A stretch of 34,993 bases of DNA from positions 1 through 34,993 of the forward strand of contig MPDB01000020.1 of assembly GCA_001874155.1 (NCBI GenBank), read 5' to 3'. The position numbers and the translations under genes are program-made. The notes beneath the pieces were generated by a model that did no database searches, was not told the origin of the DNA, and saw only the letters and a list, made by a program, of their open reading frames with translations. The stretch is from Vibrio sp. MedPE-SWchi (GTDB taxonomy: Bacteria > Pseudomonadota > Gammaproteobacteria > Enterobacterales > Vibrionaceae). Below are positions 20,953-30,487 of this stretch, one piece after another (position 1 is the first letter of the stretch; each line of letters begins with the position of its first letter).

Positions 20953-22434
20953 TTAGATTCCCAGTAATGTCTGTGCTGACTCTCTATCAGAATAATGGAC
21001 CGTTTCCTTCGCCATCACTTGATAATCTTCATGCCCTTTGCCGGCCAATAAAATAATATCGTCAGCAGCAGCTTGAGATAAAGCGTAACAAAGCGCTTGA
21101 TAACGATTGTGTTCTACATGTGCTTTTTCAGCAAAATCTAACCCCGCCAACATGTCTTTGACAATGAGCTCTGGGGATTCACTGCGCGGGTTATCATCCG
21201 TTAGGATGACATTATCGGCGTAAGTTTCTGCTATCTTTGCCATCATTGGACGCTTTCCTACGTCTCGATCGCCGCCACAACCAAAGATTGCCCAAAGCTT
21301 GCCAGAACAGTGCACTTTAAGTGCTTGTAGTGCTTTTTCTAGGGCATCAGGCGTATGCGCATAATCCACTACCACCTTGGCTCGGTTTTTCACTTTGAAC
21401 AACTCCATTCGCCCAAGCACTGGTGTAATGCTTTGAGCCGATTCTAATAGTGACTGCTTGTCGAAGCCGAGGCTTAACAGAGTCGTGAGCGCTAACAATA
21501 AATTGCACGCGTTAAACTCACCGATTAAAGGCGCGGTAAAAGTACCGTCCCCATAAAGCCCAGAAAAAGAGAGAGTAATACCCGATTCACTATAGTCAAC
21601 TGAGGTGGCATAAACCGTGTTAGCGCGATCTTGCTCGGGCATTAATGAAACACCTATCGCATCGGGTAAATCATGGCACCATTTTTCGCCGACGGGATCA
21701 TCAATATTAATCACGGCCGCGTTACAATGGTGCTGAGTAAAAAGAGACTTCTTCGCTTCGCCATACTCTTCCATTGTGCCGTGGTAATCGAGATGATCAC
21801 GACTCAAATTTGTAAACACGCCGATAGAGAATGGTACGGCTCTCACTCTTCCTTGCGCCAAACCATGTGAAGAAATTTCCAGCGCCGCATACTCTGCACC
21901 ATCGAGAGCAAGCTGATTTAGCGTTTGTTGAATCTCTAATGGACTGCCTGTTGTGTTCAAAGCGGGTTGTAAATTGTCTAGAAAACCATTTCCTGTTGTT
22001 CCCATCACCGCAGCTGGTTGATTGAGTAGCCCAATCCATTGCGCGATTAATTGTGTAATCGTGGTTTTACCATTCGTGCCCGTCACACCAATAACCGTAC
22101 GCGGTTTCTTCGAATAGAAACGACCAGCTAGGGAGGATAGATAAATATCCAAATCGTTCATGAAAACAACCGGAACAGAGTGTGAATCATCGATTGAGCC
22201 ATGAGGATGGTTTGAACACGCTTGAGCGATAACCGAAGAAGCACCACTCTCTATCGCTGACGTAATAAATTTACGCCCATCGACTTGGTGACCTTTTACC
22301 GCAACAAACGTATCCGCTTTAGAAACCTTTCGACTGTCGAGTTCTAAATGAGTAACGGTTATTTGGCTTACCTTTGAATCAGCTAGATCCACCCAAGGCT
22401 TTAGCAATTGACCAAGTGTCATATCTGAAGTCAT
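20953..22434 (-). CDS. murE: UDP-MurNAc-dipeptide--meso-diaminopimelate ligase
   Basis: MurE adds meso-diaminopimelate, the product of the DapB pathway, as the third peptide residue. The 493-residue protein has the ATP loop [13 protein letters not shown] at about 117-129, TTGSPLEIQ, and [18 protein letters not shown]. The DDNPRSESP motif specifies diaminopimelate rather than lysine, so the organism has DAP-type peptidoglycan. The start could be at 22434 or four codons later at the second Met. It lies 12 bp after ftsI. Confidence 0.98.
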   Translation of the reverse strand: MTSDMTLGQLLKPWVDLADSKVSQITVTHLELDSRKVSKADTFVAVKGHQVDGRKFITSAIESGASSVIAQACSNHPHGSIDDSHSVPVVFMNDLDIYLSSLAGRFYSKKPRTVIGVTGTNGKTTITQLIAQWIGLLNQPAAVMGTTGNGFLDNLQPALNTTGSPLEIQQTLNQLALDGAEYAALEISSHGLAQGRVRAVPFSIGVFTNLSRDHLDYHGTMEEYGEAKKSLFTQHHCNAAVINIDDPVGEKWCHDLPDAIGVSLMPEQDRANTVYATSVDYSESGITLSFSGLYGDGTFTAPLIGEFNACNLLLALTTLLSLGFDKQSLLESAQSITPVLGRMELFKVKNRAKVVVDYAHTPDALEKALQALKVHCSGKLWAIFGCGGDRDVGKRPMMAKIAETYADNVILTDDNPRSESPELIVKDMLAGLDFAEKAHVEHNRYQALCYALSQAAADDIILLAGKGHEDYQVMAKETVHYSDRESAQTLLGI

Positions 22435-22446
22435 TCTGCTTGTCTC

Positions 22447-24189
22447 TTAGTTAATAACTGTAAGTTGGTTTTCATCTGGGGCGACGTTTAAAATCTGCAA
22501 TGCCCCTTTCATGATCTCAGAGAAAACCGGTCCGGCAACTGAACCGCCGTAATAGTTGTCACCTTGGGGTTCATTAACGACCACCACCAGTGCCAATCTC
22601 GGGTTACTTGCCGGCGCTACGCCTGCGGTATAGGCGAAATATTCATCACCATACCCACCAGCAACGGCTTTTCGAGATGTCCCCGTTTTTGCTGCAATTC
22701 GGTAACCTGGAACGGCCGCTCGTGTGGCAGTACCACCCGGTTGAGTGACAGTTTCCAGCATTTCAAGAACAAGCTGAGCATTGTCTTTATCAATAACCTG
22801 TCTTGAAAGATCTTGATCATTATTTTCGATGATATGAATAGGCTGGTATTCACCATAGTTCCCGAGTGTCGCGTAGGCATGGGCAAGCTGCAGTGGAGTA
22901 ATGGTTAAGCCATAACCAAAAGACAAAGTGGCTATCTCATGTTTTGACCAGCGACGTCGATTAGGGAAGATACCTGAGGTTTCACCCACGAGATTTAGGC
23001 CAGAGGTTTCTCCAAACCCGACGGAGCTATACATCCCTAATAGAGCCTCAAGGGGCATGTCCAAAGCAAGCGTAGCCACACCGATATTACTCGACTTTTG
23101 CAATATTGTGGTTAAGTCTGCTTTCCCTACTTTAGACGTATCTACAACGCGACTTCCACCGATTCTCATCACGCCATTCCCCGTATCAATAACGGTATCC
23201 GGGGTGGCCGTTCCCTCTTCAAGTGCAGCTAAAACGACAAAGGGCTTAACCGTAGAACCCGGTTCAAACGCATCAGTAATCACACGGTTTCGCATTTTAA
23301 ACGACTGAAGATCTGAACGATTATTGGGATTATAAGAAGGGGCATTCACCATGGATAAAACGGCGCCACTTTTCACATCCAGCAAAATTGCGGAGCCTGA
23401 TGTCGCTCTTGTATCTGCGACTGCCTGTTTGATCGCTCTGAATGAGATCGCTTGTAATCGCTGGTCAATCGTCAATTCAAGGGGTTTACCCTCTTCATGC
23501 TCCTCAAGTGAAATATTCTCTACCACTCGACCGTAACGATCTTTACGAATGATTCGTTTGCCCGCTTCACCCGTTAACCATTTATCGTAGCTGCGCTCAA
23601 CCCCTTCAAGACCATGCCCGTCAATACCAGTCACACCGACTAAGTGAGCACTAACCTCACCCGCAGGATAGTAACGCCTAGACTCTGACTTCAACCCGAT
23701 GCCAGTCAGTTTTAATTCTCGAATGTAATTGGCCATCGCCGGATTGACTTGTCTCTGAAGATAGATAAATCGGCGGTTCTTATTGCTTTTGATCTTTTCA
23801 AGCAATTCTTGCTTGTCTAGCCCTAGCACGTTAGCTAACGCATGCCATCTTTCTATATCTTCAAGCCCATCTCTCTTAAAGATCGCAACAGGGTCAGCCC
23901 AAACGGCCTCTACGGGAACACTAACGGCTAGAGGTTCATTGTTTCGGTCAGAGATAATCCCACGAGCGGAGTGAATCGTTTTCGCCCTAACGGTACGCAA
24001 ATCGCCTTGTCGAATGAGGTTATCTGGCTCGATGATTTGAATATAGCCAATGCGAACCACCAATACTGAAAAACAAGCGAATACGCAGAAAAGCAATAGA
24101 TAAAAACGCCACCGAATCAACAATGGCGCATCAGAATCTGGCTTGCTTTTCTTAGCTTTAGGCTCGACGGAACGTTTTGTTTTTTTCAT
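22447..24189 (-). CDS. ftsI: Septal transpeptidase PBP3 (FtsI)
   Basis: FtsI cross-links septal peptidoglycan as the partner of FtsW and is the target of aztreonam-type beta-lactams. The 580-residue protein (E. coli 588) has a basic cytoplasmic tail, one membrane helix at about 28-48, a pedestal domain containing RRYYPAGEVSAHLVG, and the transpeptidase domain. Active-site motifs are intact: Ser312-Thr-Val-Lys315 (FEPGSTVKPF), Ser366-Ser-Asn368 (KSSNIG) and Lys501-Thr-Gly503 (AAKTGTSRK). Its ATG overlaps the ftsL stop by 4 bp. No unusual insertion is seen. Confidence 0.98.
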   Translation of the reverse strand: MKKTKRSVEPKAKKSKPDSDAPLLIRWRFYLLLFCVFACFSVLVVRIGYIQIIEPDNLIRQGDLRTVRAKTIHSARGIISDRNNEPLAVSVPVEAVWADPVAIFKRDGLEDIERWHALANVLGLDKQELLEKIKSNKNRRFIYLQRQVNPAMANYIRELKLTGIGLKSESRRYYPAGEVSAHLVGVTGIDGHGLEGVERSYDKWLTGEAGKRIIRKDRYGRVVENISLEEHEEGKPLELTIDQRLQAISFRAIKQAVADTRATSGSAILLDVKSGAVLSMVNAPSYNPNNRSDLQSFKMRNRVITDAFEPGSTVKPFVVLAALEEGTATPDTVIDTGNGVMRIGGSRVVDTSKVGKADLTTILQKSSNIGVATLALDMPLEALLGMYSSVGFGETSGLNLVGETSGIFPNRRRWSKHEIATLSFGYGLTITPLQLAHAYATLGNYGEYQPIHIIENNDQDLSRQVIDKDNAQLVLEMLETVTQPGGTATRAAVPGYRIAAKTGTSRKAVAGGYGDEYFAYTAGVAPASNPRLALVVVVNEPQGDNYYGGSVAGPVFSEIMKGALQILNVAPDENQLTVIN

Positions 24190-24503
24190 TGCAGATTGAT
24201 GATCACTTCTTTGTCAGCGTCAGGACGACGCATCTCGAGTTCTTGCTTTGCCATAGCCTGAACTCGACTATGTTCAGCAAGCGCTGTCTCTTCCAGAATG
24301 AGATTTCGCCACTCATTGGCAAGCTGATCTCGATTAAGCAGCATGGTGTTTTTTTCGTAAATCGCTTCTCTTGAGTGGTGAGTAGTAAAAACGACGCCCA
24401 TCGCGCTAGCAAAAATTAATATCAACATGAACAAGGGAAACCGACCTACTGTAAATAGGTCAGTCACGATGATCTTAGCCAAGTTTGGTGCGCGTTTACT
24501 CAT
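24186..24503 (-). CDS. ftsL: Cell division protein FtsL
   Basis: FtsL is a small bitopic protein that joins FtsB and FtsQ and activates FtsWI. The 105-residue product has a cytoplasmic stretch SKRAPNLAKIIVTDLFTVG, one membrane helix at about residues 21-38 (PLFMLILIFASAMGVVF), and a periplasmic coiled-coil-like segment (about 42-90) with regularly spaced Leu and Asn. FtsL is poorly conserved in sequence, so the call rests mainly on size, topology and position between rsmH and ftsI. It begins 7 bp after rsmH and overlaps ftsI by 4 bp. Confidence 0.95.
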   Translation of the reverse strand: MSKRAPNLAKIIVTDLFTVGRFPLFMLILIFASAMGVVFTTHHSREAIYEKNTMLLNRDQLANEWRNLILEETALAEHSRVQAMAKQELEMRRPDADKEVIINLQ

Positions 24504-24510
24504 TCAATCT

Positions 24511-25461
24511 CTATAGCTTCTCAGCAACGCGTAATACAGAGCTGCGTGAGCGTGGATTTTGCTCAACTTCTTCTTGAGTCGGTTTGTTTGCCTTACCAAT
24601 CGGTTTTAAATCTGCTGATCCTAAGGCACTAATTTGAGCCTCAGTTAATGGAATTCCGTGAGGGACTTGTGGCCCTTTGCTCTCTTTACGAATAAAGCGC
24701 TTCACCATACGGTCTTCTAACGAATGGAAGCTGATCACAGACAAACGACCTTGTGGTGCTAAGATGCTTGCTGCACCTTTTAGTGCTGTATCAATCTCTT
24801 CCAGCTCGCTATTAATGTAAATTCGAAAAGCCTGGAATGCTCGAGTTGCAGGGTGCTTTTTCTCTTTAAAGCTTTTCGGTGCCGCTTCTGAGATTAATTT
24901 CGCTAACTGACTTGTGCGTGTCAGTGGTTCTTTCTCTTCATCATCACGATGCGCAACAATCGCTTTTGCAATGCGACGTGCATGCTTATCCTCCCCAAAC
25001 TCTCGAATCACCCAAGTAATATCATCTAAGTCTGCGCCTAGTATCCACTCAGAAACCGACACTCCGGTAGTTGGGTCCATGCGCATATCGAGCGGGCCAT
25101 CTTTCATAAAGCTAAATCCGCGCTCGGCATCATCCAACTGCGGCGATGAGACGCCAAGATCAAGCAGCACACCGTCTACTTTTCCCACAAGATCATAGCG
25201 CTCGGCATATTCTGCCATGCCTGAAAATGGGCCATGTATGATAGTAAAACGAGGGTCATCAATTTTCTGCGCTTCTGCAATCGCTTGTGGATCTCGGTCA
25301 ATACTGAACAAACGACCATTTTCACCCAACTTCGATAAAATAGTTCGACTGTGACCACCACGACCAAAGGTGCCGTCGATATACGTGCCGTCAGGCTTGA
25401 TAGCAAGGCCATCTATCGATTCGTTAAGTAAAACAGAAATATGTTGGAAAGATTCAGTCAT
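24511..25461 (-). CDS. rsmH: 16S rRNA (cytosine-1402 N4)-methyltransferase
   Basis: RsmH (MraW) methylates N4 of C1402 in 16S rRNA. RsmI, also in this window, adds the 2'-O-methyl to the same nucleotide. The 316-residue protein (E. coli 313) has the SAM-binding segment [16 protein letters not shown] at about 27-42, [29 protein letters not shown], and the C-terminal [17 protein letters not shown]. It is the first gene of the division cluster here, because mraZ, usually in front of it, is absent. The start at 25461 has a modest ribosome site (GATGAG). Confidence 0.98.
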   Translation of the reverse strand: MTESFQHISVLLNESIDGLAIKPDGTYIDGTFGRGGHSRTILSKLGENGRLFSIDRDPQAIAEAQKIDDPRFTIIHGPFSGMAEYAERYDLVGKVDGVLLDLGVSSPQLDDAERGFSFMKDGPLDMRMDPTTGVSVSEWILGADLDDITWVIREFGEDKHARRIAKAIVAHRDDEEKEPLTRTSQLAKLISEAAPKSFKEKKHPATRAFQAFRIYINSELEEIDTALKGAASILAPQGRLSVISFHSLEDRMVKRFIRKESKGPQVPHGIPLTEAQISALGSADLKPIGKANKPTQEEVEQNPRSRSSVLRVAEKL

Positions 25462-25618
25462 GTTGGTCTCATCAAGCTTGGGCTGAAGGCATATAACACT
25501 AAAAACAGATACACATCAGTGTACTGATTTCACGAGCTATCGCTACTGTTTGCGCGCAACATCACGTGATATTGCGCTAAGTTTAGTGTTAACAAAATAA
25601 TTTTCGTCAATATAAAGC
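25462..25618 (-). promoter_or_regulatory. rsmH leader with two inverted repeats; mraZ absent
   Basis: Only about 160 bp separate the rsmH ATG from the rnpB terminator, too little for mraZ. On the minus strand a candidate promoter is TTGACG (25610-25605), 17-bp spacer, ACTAAA (25587-25582; poor -10). At 25577-25554 lies a 24-bp inverted repeat with outer arms GCGCAA / TTGCGC, core ATCACGTGAT and one mismatched pair; it would cover the predicted start site. At 25528-25515 a second repeat has ATCAGT / ACTGAT arms with two bases between. No tandem TGGGN repeats of the MraZ operator type are seen. The repeats are observed; their function is not known. Confidence 0.55.
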
Positions 25619-25652
25619 AAAAAACCCATCATAACTCTACGTTATGATGGGT
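25619..25652 (-). terminator. Rho-independent terminator of rnpB
   Basis: On the minus strand ACCCATCATAAC and GTTATGATGGGT form a perfect 12-bp stem with a 5-nt loop, followed by T6. It starts about 9 bp after the mature 3' end of the RNase P RNA. Confidence 0.95.
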
Positions 25653-25660
25653 CTCGAATT

Positions 25661-26052
<392 letters not shown>

Positions 26053-26059
26053 GAGGCGG

Positions 26060-26088
26060 ATTGTATAGATAAGCGCAGAGCGTGTCTA
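26060..26088 (-). promoter_or_regulatory. Promoter of rnpB
   Basis: TAGACA (26088-26083), a 17-bp spacer and TACAAT (26065-26060) on the minus strand put the start at about 26052, matching the 5' end deduced from helix P1. The bases between -10 and +1 are GC-rich (CCGCCTC), a discriminator type usually linked to growth-rate and stringent control; that regulation is inferred. Confidence 0.85.
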
Positions 26089-26162
26089 GAAAGAAGTCGT
26101 GATTCACGCCATTTGGATTAAATATCACCAATGAGTGACTAGAGGTGACGAAGAAACAAGCA

Positions 26163-26187
26163 GAACACTCGATTAATCGAGATGTTC
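26163..26187 (-). terminator. Possible weak terminator overlapping the rsmI stop
   Basis: A 14-bp perfect palindrome (CTCGATTAATCGAG) is flanked by GAACA and TGTTC with one bulged base, spanning the last codons and stop of rsmI. It is followed on the minus strand by a loose T-rich run (TGCTTGTTTCTT). The structure could end or stabilise the rsmI transcript; the lack of a clean T-tract makes this uncertain. Confidence 0.4.
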
Positions 26188-27036
26188 TAACCCCCATTTA
26201 TACAGCGCATTTTTCTTTAAATTGTATATCTCTGCCGTCATCGCTGCAGCTTTTTTAAGAGGAAGCTCTTTGGTTAATATCGCCAATGTTCGAGTTACCT
26301 CCTCAGGCAAGCTATCATCGCTGTTTTCTCGGTAGCCATGGATCAGCAATACCATCTCACCTCGACGTTGATTTTCATCGCTGCTGACCCATTCTATCAG
26401 CTCACCCAGAGGCAGTTTTTTGATCGTCTCAAAGGTCTTAGTAATTTCACGAGCTAGAACGACTTCTCTTTGCGGTCCTAAAATGTCCAACATATCCGCC
26501 AGAGAGTCTAAAATTCGGTGCGGTGATTCATAGAAGATACAAGTTCGTTCTGCCTTGGCTATTTCCAAGAACTTATCTTTACGCCCCTTACTTTTCGGTG
26601 GTAAGAACCCCTCAAAACTGAAGCGATCAGAAGGTAGACCAGAAGCGCTTAAAGCAGTGATAACAGCGCAAGCCCCAGGAAGTGGAACAACTCTTACACC
26701 TGCTTGACGACATTTATTCACCAAGTGATACCCTGGATCACTAATTAGCGGGGTTCCAGCGTCAGAAACTAACGCAATGGACTGCCCATCACATAATCTA
26801 TCCACTAATACTTGTGCTTTTTGCTGTTCATTGTGATCATGCAAAGGAAAGGTTTTAGTTTTAATGTTGAAATGAGCAAGTAAGCGACCAGTATGGCGTG
26901 TATCTTCAGCGGCAATCACATCGACGGTAGATAAAACATCGATGGCGCGCTGGGTAATATCACCCAAATTGCCAATTGGAGTCGGAACAATATAGAGAGT
27001 TGGGATCTCTGCTGGCAATGTTTTGTTGTCTGTCAT
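26173..27036 (-). CDS. rsmI: 16S rRNA (cytidine-1402 2'-O)-methyltransferase
   Basis: RsmI adds the 2'-O-methyl group to C1402 of 16S rRNA, complementing RsmH. The 287-residue protein (E. coli YraL 286) has the tetrapyrrole-methylase-type fold with [18 protein letters not shown] at about 18-35, [31 protein letters not shown] and [17 protein letters not shown], all typical SAM-binding and dimer segments. It diverges from lpoA, with 63 bp between the start codons, and ends about 85 bp before the rnpB promoter. The ribosome site is weak. Confidence 0.97.
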   Translation of the reverse strand: MTDNKTLPAEIPTLYIVPTPIGNLGDITQRAIDVLSTVDVIAAEDTRHTGRLLAHFNIKTKTFPLHDHNEQQKAQVLVDRLCDGQSIALVSDAGTPLISDPGYHLVNKCRQAGVRVVPLPGACAVITALSASGLPSDRFSFEGFLPPKSKGRKDKFLEIAKAERTCIFYESPHRILDSLADMLDILGPQREVVLAREITKTFETIKKLPLGELIEWVSSDENQRRGEMVLLIHGYRENSDDSLPEEVTRTLAILTKELPLKKAAAMTAEIYNLKKNALYKWGLEHLD

Positions 27037-27065
27037 TTGTTTACCATCACTTCAACGATTAATAT
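27037..27065 (+). promoter_or_regulatory. Candidate promoter of lpoA
   Basis: TTGTTT (27037-27042), a 17-bp spacer and TAATAT (27060-27065) lie in the 63-bp rsmI-lpoA gap and read toward lpoA. The predicted start near 27072 gives a leader of about 30 nt. It begins directly beside the rsmI start codon, so the two promoters must overlap. Confidence 0.55.
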
Positions 27066-27099
27066 AGAGATAATTTTACACTTACAAGTATAAGAATGC

Positions 27100-28911
27100 A
27101 TGGCTATGAAGAACCATAAGAGAATCAGTGTACCACGCTTACTCACACCCGTTGCACTTGCAATCGTATTGACCGCGTGTTCGTCTAAACCTTCGGCACC
27201 AACTTATGTCGATATCACATTAGACCCCGTTCAATCCGCTCAGAACTATTTAATGCAAGCTGACAGTGCACAAGGAGCGATTCAAAATGATTGGTTGATC
27301 ATGGCACTTAAAGCCGCAATCGAAGCCAACGATATGGATTTAGCCGAGCGTCTATCTAAGCGCATAGTTAAATTACCTTTAAGCGCACTACAACAATCAG
27401 AATGGCAGCTTTCTCGTGCTGAATTACTCAACTCTCAAGGTGAGTACCAACAAGCGTTAACTCAATTGAACTTTCAACCTCTGTGGTCGCTGCCAGATCA
27501 ACAGTGGGTTGAGTATTTTCAATTGAGATCTGAGCTTTACACCAATCAACAGCGTTATTTTGAAGCAAGCAAAGAGCTCGTTCTCCTTACTCAATATCAA
27601 GATGAACTAGAGAAGCAGAAAACAACGGCAACGATTTGGGCAAATCTAGAGCGCTATGACTCTAACCAAGTGACCATGCTTACTGCATCTCCGGATGAAG
27701 ACATTATCGATGGCTGGTTGCAGCTTAGTGTCTATATGAAAACCCTATCATCAGACATCCCAATGCTTAAGAACAGCCTTGCTAACTGGCTTGATGAGAA
27801 CCCAACTCACCCTGCGAACATCTATACACCACAGTCTATCCAAGATATTTTGGATCTAGAGATAGCAAAGCCAACCAATACCGCCATTCTCTTGCCACTT
27901 TCAGGTAAGTTTGCCAAGCAAGCTCAGCTAATTCGTGATGGGTTTATCATGGCAATGATGAATGACAAAGAACGTGAAGAACAAGCGACACTCACTATCG
28001 TTGACACTAATAAGACAGAAAAAGAAGAGCTCGAAGCGACTTTAGTGGAAAAGAACATCGATTTCATTGTTGGTCCATTAACCAAAGACAACGTCGAGCA
28101 ATTGGAAGCGATCCAAGATAATTTTGACTACCATATCCCAACATTAGCGCTCAATATTCCAGAGCAGCTTGAGATTGGTACCGGCACTTGTTATTTGGCT
28201 CTATCTCCTGAGCAAGAAGTGGCTCAGGCTGCTCAATATCTGCATCAACAAGGATACCAATATCCGCTAGTACTTGCGCCACAAGGCAGACTAGGAGAAA
28301 GAGTCAGTGAAGCGTTCTCAGAAGAGTGGGCAGCGTTGAGTGACAATAAGGTTTCCGTGAGTCTGTTTGGCGATAAACGTCAACTGCAACGTAACATTAA
28401 CTCCGTGTTTGGTTTACAGCAAAGCCAGCAGCATATTACTCAAATTGAAGCGCTATTGAATATTCCGCTAGAGAGCCAGCCACGAAGCCGCCGCGATATC
28501 GACGCGGTTTACATTGTTGCTAATAGCTCAGAACTTACCTTGATAAAACCATTTATCGAAGTGGCAATTAACCCGGACACCAAGCCACCAGAGCTATTTT
28601 CTAACTCTCGCAGTAACAGCGGCAGTAAACAATACGAAGATCTTACCGGCATCACCTTTAGTGACATACCACTTCTACTCCAAAACGAAAGTGCACTGCA
28701 CGCGCAAATGGAGCAGCTATGGCCTCGAGATTCCAATTCAGAGCGTAGGTTACAAGCTTTGGGCATCGATGCTTATCATATGATGGACCAGCTTCCACAA
28801 ATGAAGATCGTGCCCGATCATAGTTATCAAGGACAAACGGGCCTATTGCGTATTGACGAGAACTGTATCGTACAACGTGAGATCAGCTGGGCTGAATATG
28901 GGGCTCTTTAG
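27100..28911 (+). CDS. lpoA: Outer-membrane lipoprotein activator of PBP1A
   Basis: LpoA reaches from the outer membrane to stimulate the class A peptidoglycan synthase PBP1A. The 603-residue product has a type II signal peptide with lipobox LTAC (Cys27). An N-terminal helical-repeat region (about 30-250) shows TPR-like patterns such as LSRAELLNSQGEYQQALTQL. The C-terminal domain (about 255-603) resembles periplasmic binding proteins, beginning NTAILLPLSGKFAKQAQLIRDGF. The residue after the lipid Cys is Ser, which does not signal inner-membrane retention. A second ATG two codons in (27106) may be the true start; no strong ribosome site separates them. It overlaps yraN by 14 bp. Confidence 0.93.
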   Translation: MAMKNHKRISVPRLLTPVALAIVLTACSSKPSAPTYVDITLDPVQSAQNYLMQADSAQGAIQNDWLIMALKAAIEANDMDLAERLSKRIVKLPLSALQQSEWQLSRAELLNSQGEYQQALTQLNFQPLWSLPDQQWVEYFQLRSELYTNQQRYFEASKELVLLTQYQDELEKQKTTATIWANLERYDSNQVTMLTASPDEDIIDGWLQLSVYMKTLSSDIPMLKNSLANWLDENPTHPANIYTPQSIQDILDLEIAKPTNTAILLPLSGKFAKQAQLIRDGFIMAMMNDKEREEQATLTIVDTNKTEKEELEATLVEKNIDFIVGPLTKDNVEQLEAIQDNFDYHIPTLALNIPEQLEIGTGTCYLALSPEQEVAQAAQYLHQQGYQYPLVLAPQGRLGERVSEAFSEEWAALSDNKVSVSLFGDKRQLQRNINSVFGLQQSQQHITQIEALLNIPLESQPRSRRDIDAVYIVANSSELTLIKPFIEVAINPDTKPPELFSNSRSNSGSKQYEDLTGITFSDIPLLLQNESALHAQMEQLWPRDSNSERRLQALGIDAYHMMDQLPQMKIVPDHSYQGQTGLLRIDENCIVQREISWAEYGAL

Positions 28912-29266
28912 TAAAAGAGATATTGGGCAACACTATGAGACCGTCGCTAAAGATCATTTAGAAGGTTGCGGTCTCCGCCTTATTGAGAGAAACTTTACAG
29001 CAAGATGTGGAGAGATAGACCTCATAATGAAAGAAGATGATACCGTTGTCTTTATTGAAGTTCGTTATCGAGAAAGCATGCGTTATGGTCATGCTGCAGA
29101 AACGATCTCCGCAAGTAAAGTTTCTAAACTACTTAAAACAGCTCACTATTGGCTTTGCAAAAAAGGCCTTTCAGTTGAGCAAATCGATCTCCGTTTTGAT
29201 GTTATCGCTATCCACCAAAAAGGAAAGCAGATCGAATGGATTAAAAATGCAATTACTCAAGGATAA
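28898..29266 (+). CDS. yraN: UPF0102 family protein YraN, nuclease-like fold
   Basis: The function is not established; the family has a restriction-endonuclease-like fold. The 122-residue product starts MGLFSKRDIGQHYETVAKDHL. It shows the family motifs NFTARCGEIDLIMKEDDTVVFIEVRYR, where the Glu/Asp and Glu-x-Arg positions correspond to the presumed catalytic core, and LRFDVIAI. The reading frame is open 15 codons further upstream, but those codons lie within lpoA and do not resemble the family, so I place the start at 28898, 14 bp inside the lpoA end. It is 3 bp upstream of diaA, the usual gammaproteobacterial order lpoA-yraN-diaA-dolP. Confidence 0.9.
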   Translation: MGLFSKRDIGQHYETVAKDHLEGCGLRLIERNFTARCGEIDLIMKEDDTVVFIEVRYRESMRYGHAAETISASKVSKLLKTAHYWLCKKGLSVEQIDLRFDVIAIHQKGKQIEWIKNAITQG

Positions 29267-29269
29267 TCG

Positions 29270-29860
29270 ATGCTAGATAGCATTAAAGACAGCTTCACTG
29301 AAAGTATTCAAATACAGATTGCCGCTGCAGAAGCGTTGCCTGATGCTATTACGCATGCCGCTCAAGCAATGGTGGCGAGTTTACTTAATGGTAATAAAAT
29401 CCTTTGTTGTGGCAATGGTGGTTCATCCTCAAATGCTCAGCAATTTGTTTCGTGCTTACTCAACCGCTTCGAAACAGAGCGACCTAGCCTTCCTGCAATG
29501 GCGCTGACAGCCGATAATACGACATTGACTGCCGTAGCAAATGACTACCACTACCAAGAGATTTTTTCTAAACAAGTCCGTGCTTTTGGCCAAGCTGGCG
29601 ATATTTTGCTCGCAATCTCAACCAGTGGTAACAGTAAGAATATTATAAAAGCAATGGAAGCTGCTGTGACACGCGATATGACGATCATTGCCTTTACTGG
29701 TAAAGACGGAGGTGAGATGGCGGGTCTCCTTGGTGAAAATGACGTAGAGATACGTATTCCTTCACATAGAACACCACGTATCCATGAGGTTCATATGGTG
29801 ACACTTCACTGCCTATGCGACCTAATAGATCAAGTTTTGTTCCCTGCACACGAAGAGTAG
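29270..29860 (+). CDS. diaA: DnaA initiator-associating protein DiaA (SIS domain)
   Basis: DiaA is a tetrameric SIS-fold protein that binds DnaA and helps it assemble on oriC in E. coli. The 196-residue product equals the E. coli length. It has the SIS loop [20 protein letters not shown] at about 45-64, [18 protein letters not shown], and the C-terminal [22 protein letters not shown]. It is related to the heptose isomerase GmhA; the lpoA-yraN-diaA-dolP setting argues for DiaA. The start is at 29270, 3 bp after yraN. Whether it acts with the DciA-type loader found here is an open question. Confidence 0.93.
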   Translation: MLDSIKDSFTESIQIQIAAAEALPDAITHAAQAMVASLLNGNKILCCGNGGSSSNAQQFVSCLLNRFETERPSLPAMALTADNTTLTAVANDYHYQEIFSKQVRAFGQAGDILLAISTSGNSKNIIKAMEAAVTRDMTIIAFTGKDGGEMAGLLGENDVEIRIPSHRTPRIHEVHMVTLHCLCDLIDQVLFPAHEE

Positions 29861-29862
29861 CG

Positions 29863-30429
29863 ATGAAAGCATTACACTTTTTAGTTTTAATAATCACTTT
29901 GCTTACTGTGACTGGTTGTGCTGGGCTCTCTAGCCCGGGAAACAGTGAGTCCTCAGCCATTTCTGATACTCGTACCACTAAAGATAAGTGGAATGACAGT
30001 AATATCGAATTTGAAGTTGCTGGCCTAGGTAATAAAGTGCCTTTTCGTGGACAAATACGCGTAACAGCTAGCTCACATAGCGGAACTGTCGTTTTAATTG
30101 GTCAAGCTAAAACTCAGCATGAGCTGGATTCTTTTATTGAACAAGCCCATCAAATCCGAGGGGTTAAAGAGATCCACAATCAAGTTAGAATCAAAGAGCC
30201 TTTATCCGTAACAGCGATGAGCAATGACAGCTGGATAACCACTAAGGTTAAGTCTGCACTGTTAACGAACTCTGAATTAAGCGGTGTTTCTGTAAAAGTA
30301 ATCACTGAAGATAAAGAAGTGTTCTTACTTGGGTATGTATCACAACATCATGCAGATATAGCGACCGAAGTAGCTCGAAACATTTCCGGTGTGAAGCAAG
30401 TCGTTCGTGCTTTCCAATACGGTGATTAA
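29863..30429 (+). CDS. dolP: BON-domain outer-membrane lipoprotein DolP
   Basis: DolP (YraP) is an outer-membrane lipoprotein that supports envelope integrity and is under sigma E control in E. coli. The 188-residue product has a signal peptide with lipobox VTGC (Cys19) and two BON domains. The first spans about 45-112 (VTASSHSGTVVLIGQ, IRGVKEIHNQVRI) and the second about 120-188 (WITTKVKSALLTNSELSGVSV, VARNISGVKQVVRAF). The frame is open 16 codons upstream inside diaA, but the ATG at 29863 leads straight into the signal peptide and has GAAGAG before it. It starts 2 bp after diaA. No sigma E promoter was recognised in front of it. Confidence 0.95.
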   Translation: MKALHFLVLIITLLTVTGCAGLSSPGNSESSAISDTRTTKDKWNDSNIEFEVAGLGNKVPFRGQIRVTASSHSGTVVLIGQAKTQHELDSFIEQAHQIRGVKEIHNQVRIKEPLSVTAMSNDSWITTKVKSALLTNSELSGVSVKVITEDKEVFLLGYVSQHHADIATEVARNISGVKQVVRAFQYGD

Positions 30430-30453
30430 AGCAAACGACTAGATGTTCTGACA

Positions 30454-30487
30454 ATAAAAAAGCAGCTAATTAAGCTGCTTTTTTTAT
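30454..30487. terminator. Bidirectional terminator between dolP and sspB
   Basis: AAGCAGCT and AGCTGCTT form an 8-bp stem around a 5-nt loop (30460-30480), with an A-run on the left and a T-run on the right. It ends the dolP operon on the plus strand and the sspAB transcript on the minus strand, and overlaps the sspB stop. Confidence 0.9.
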
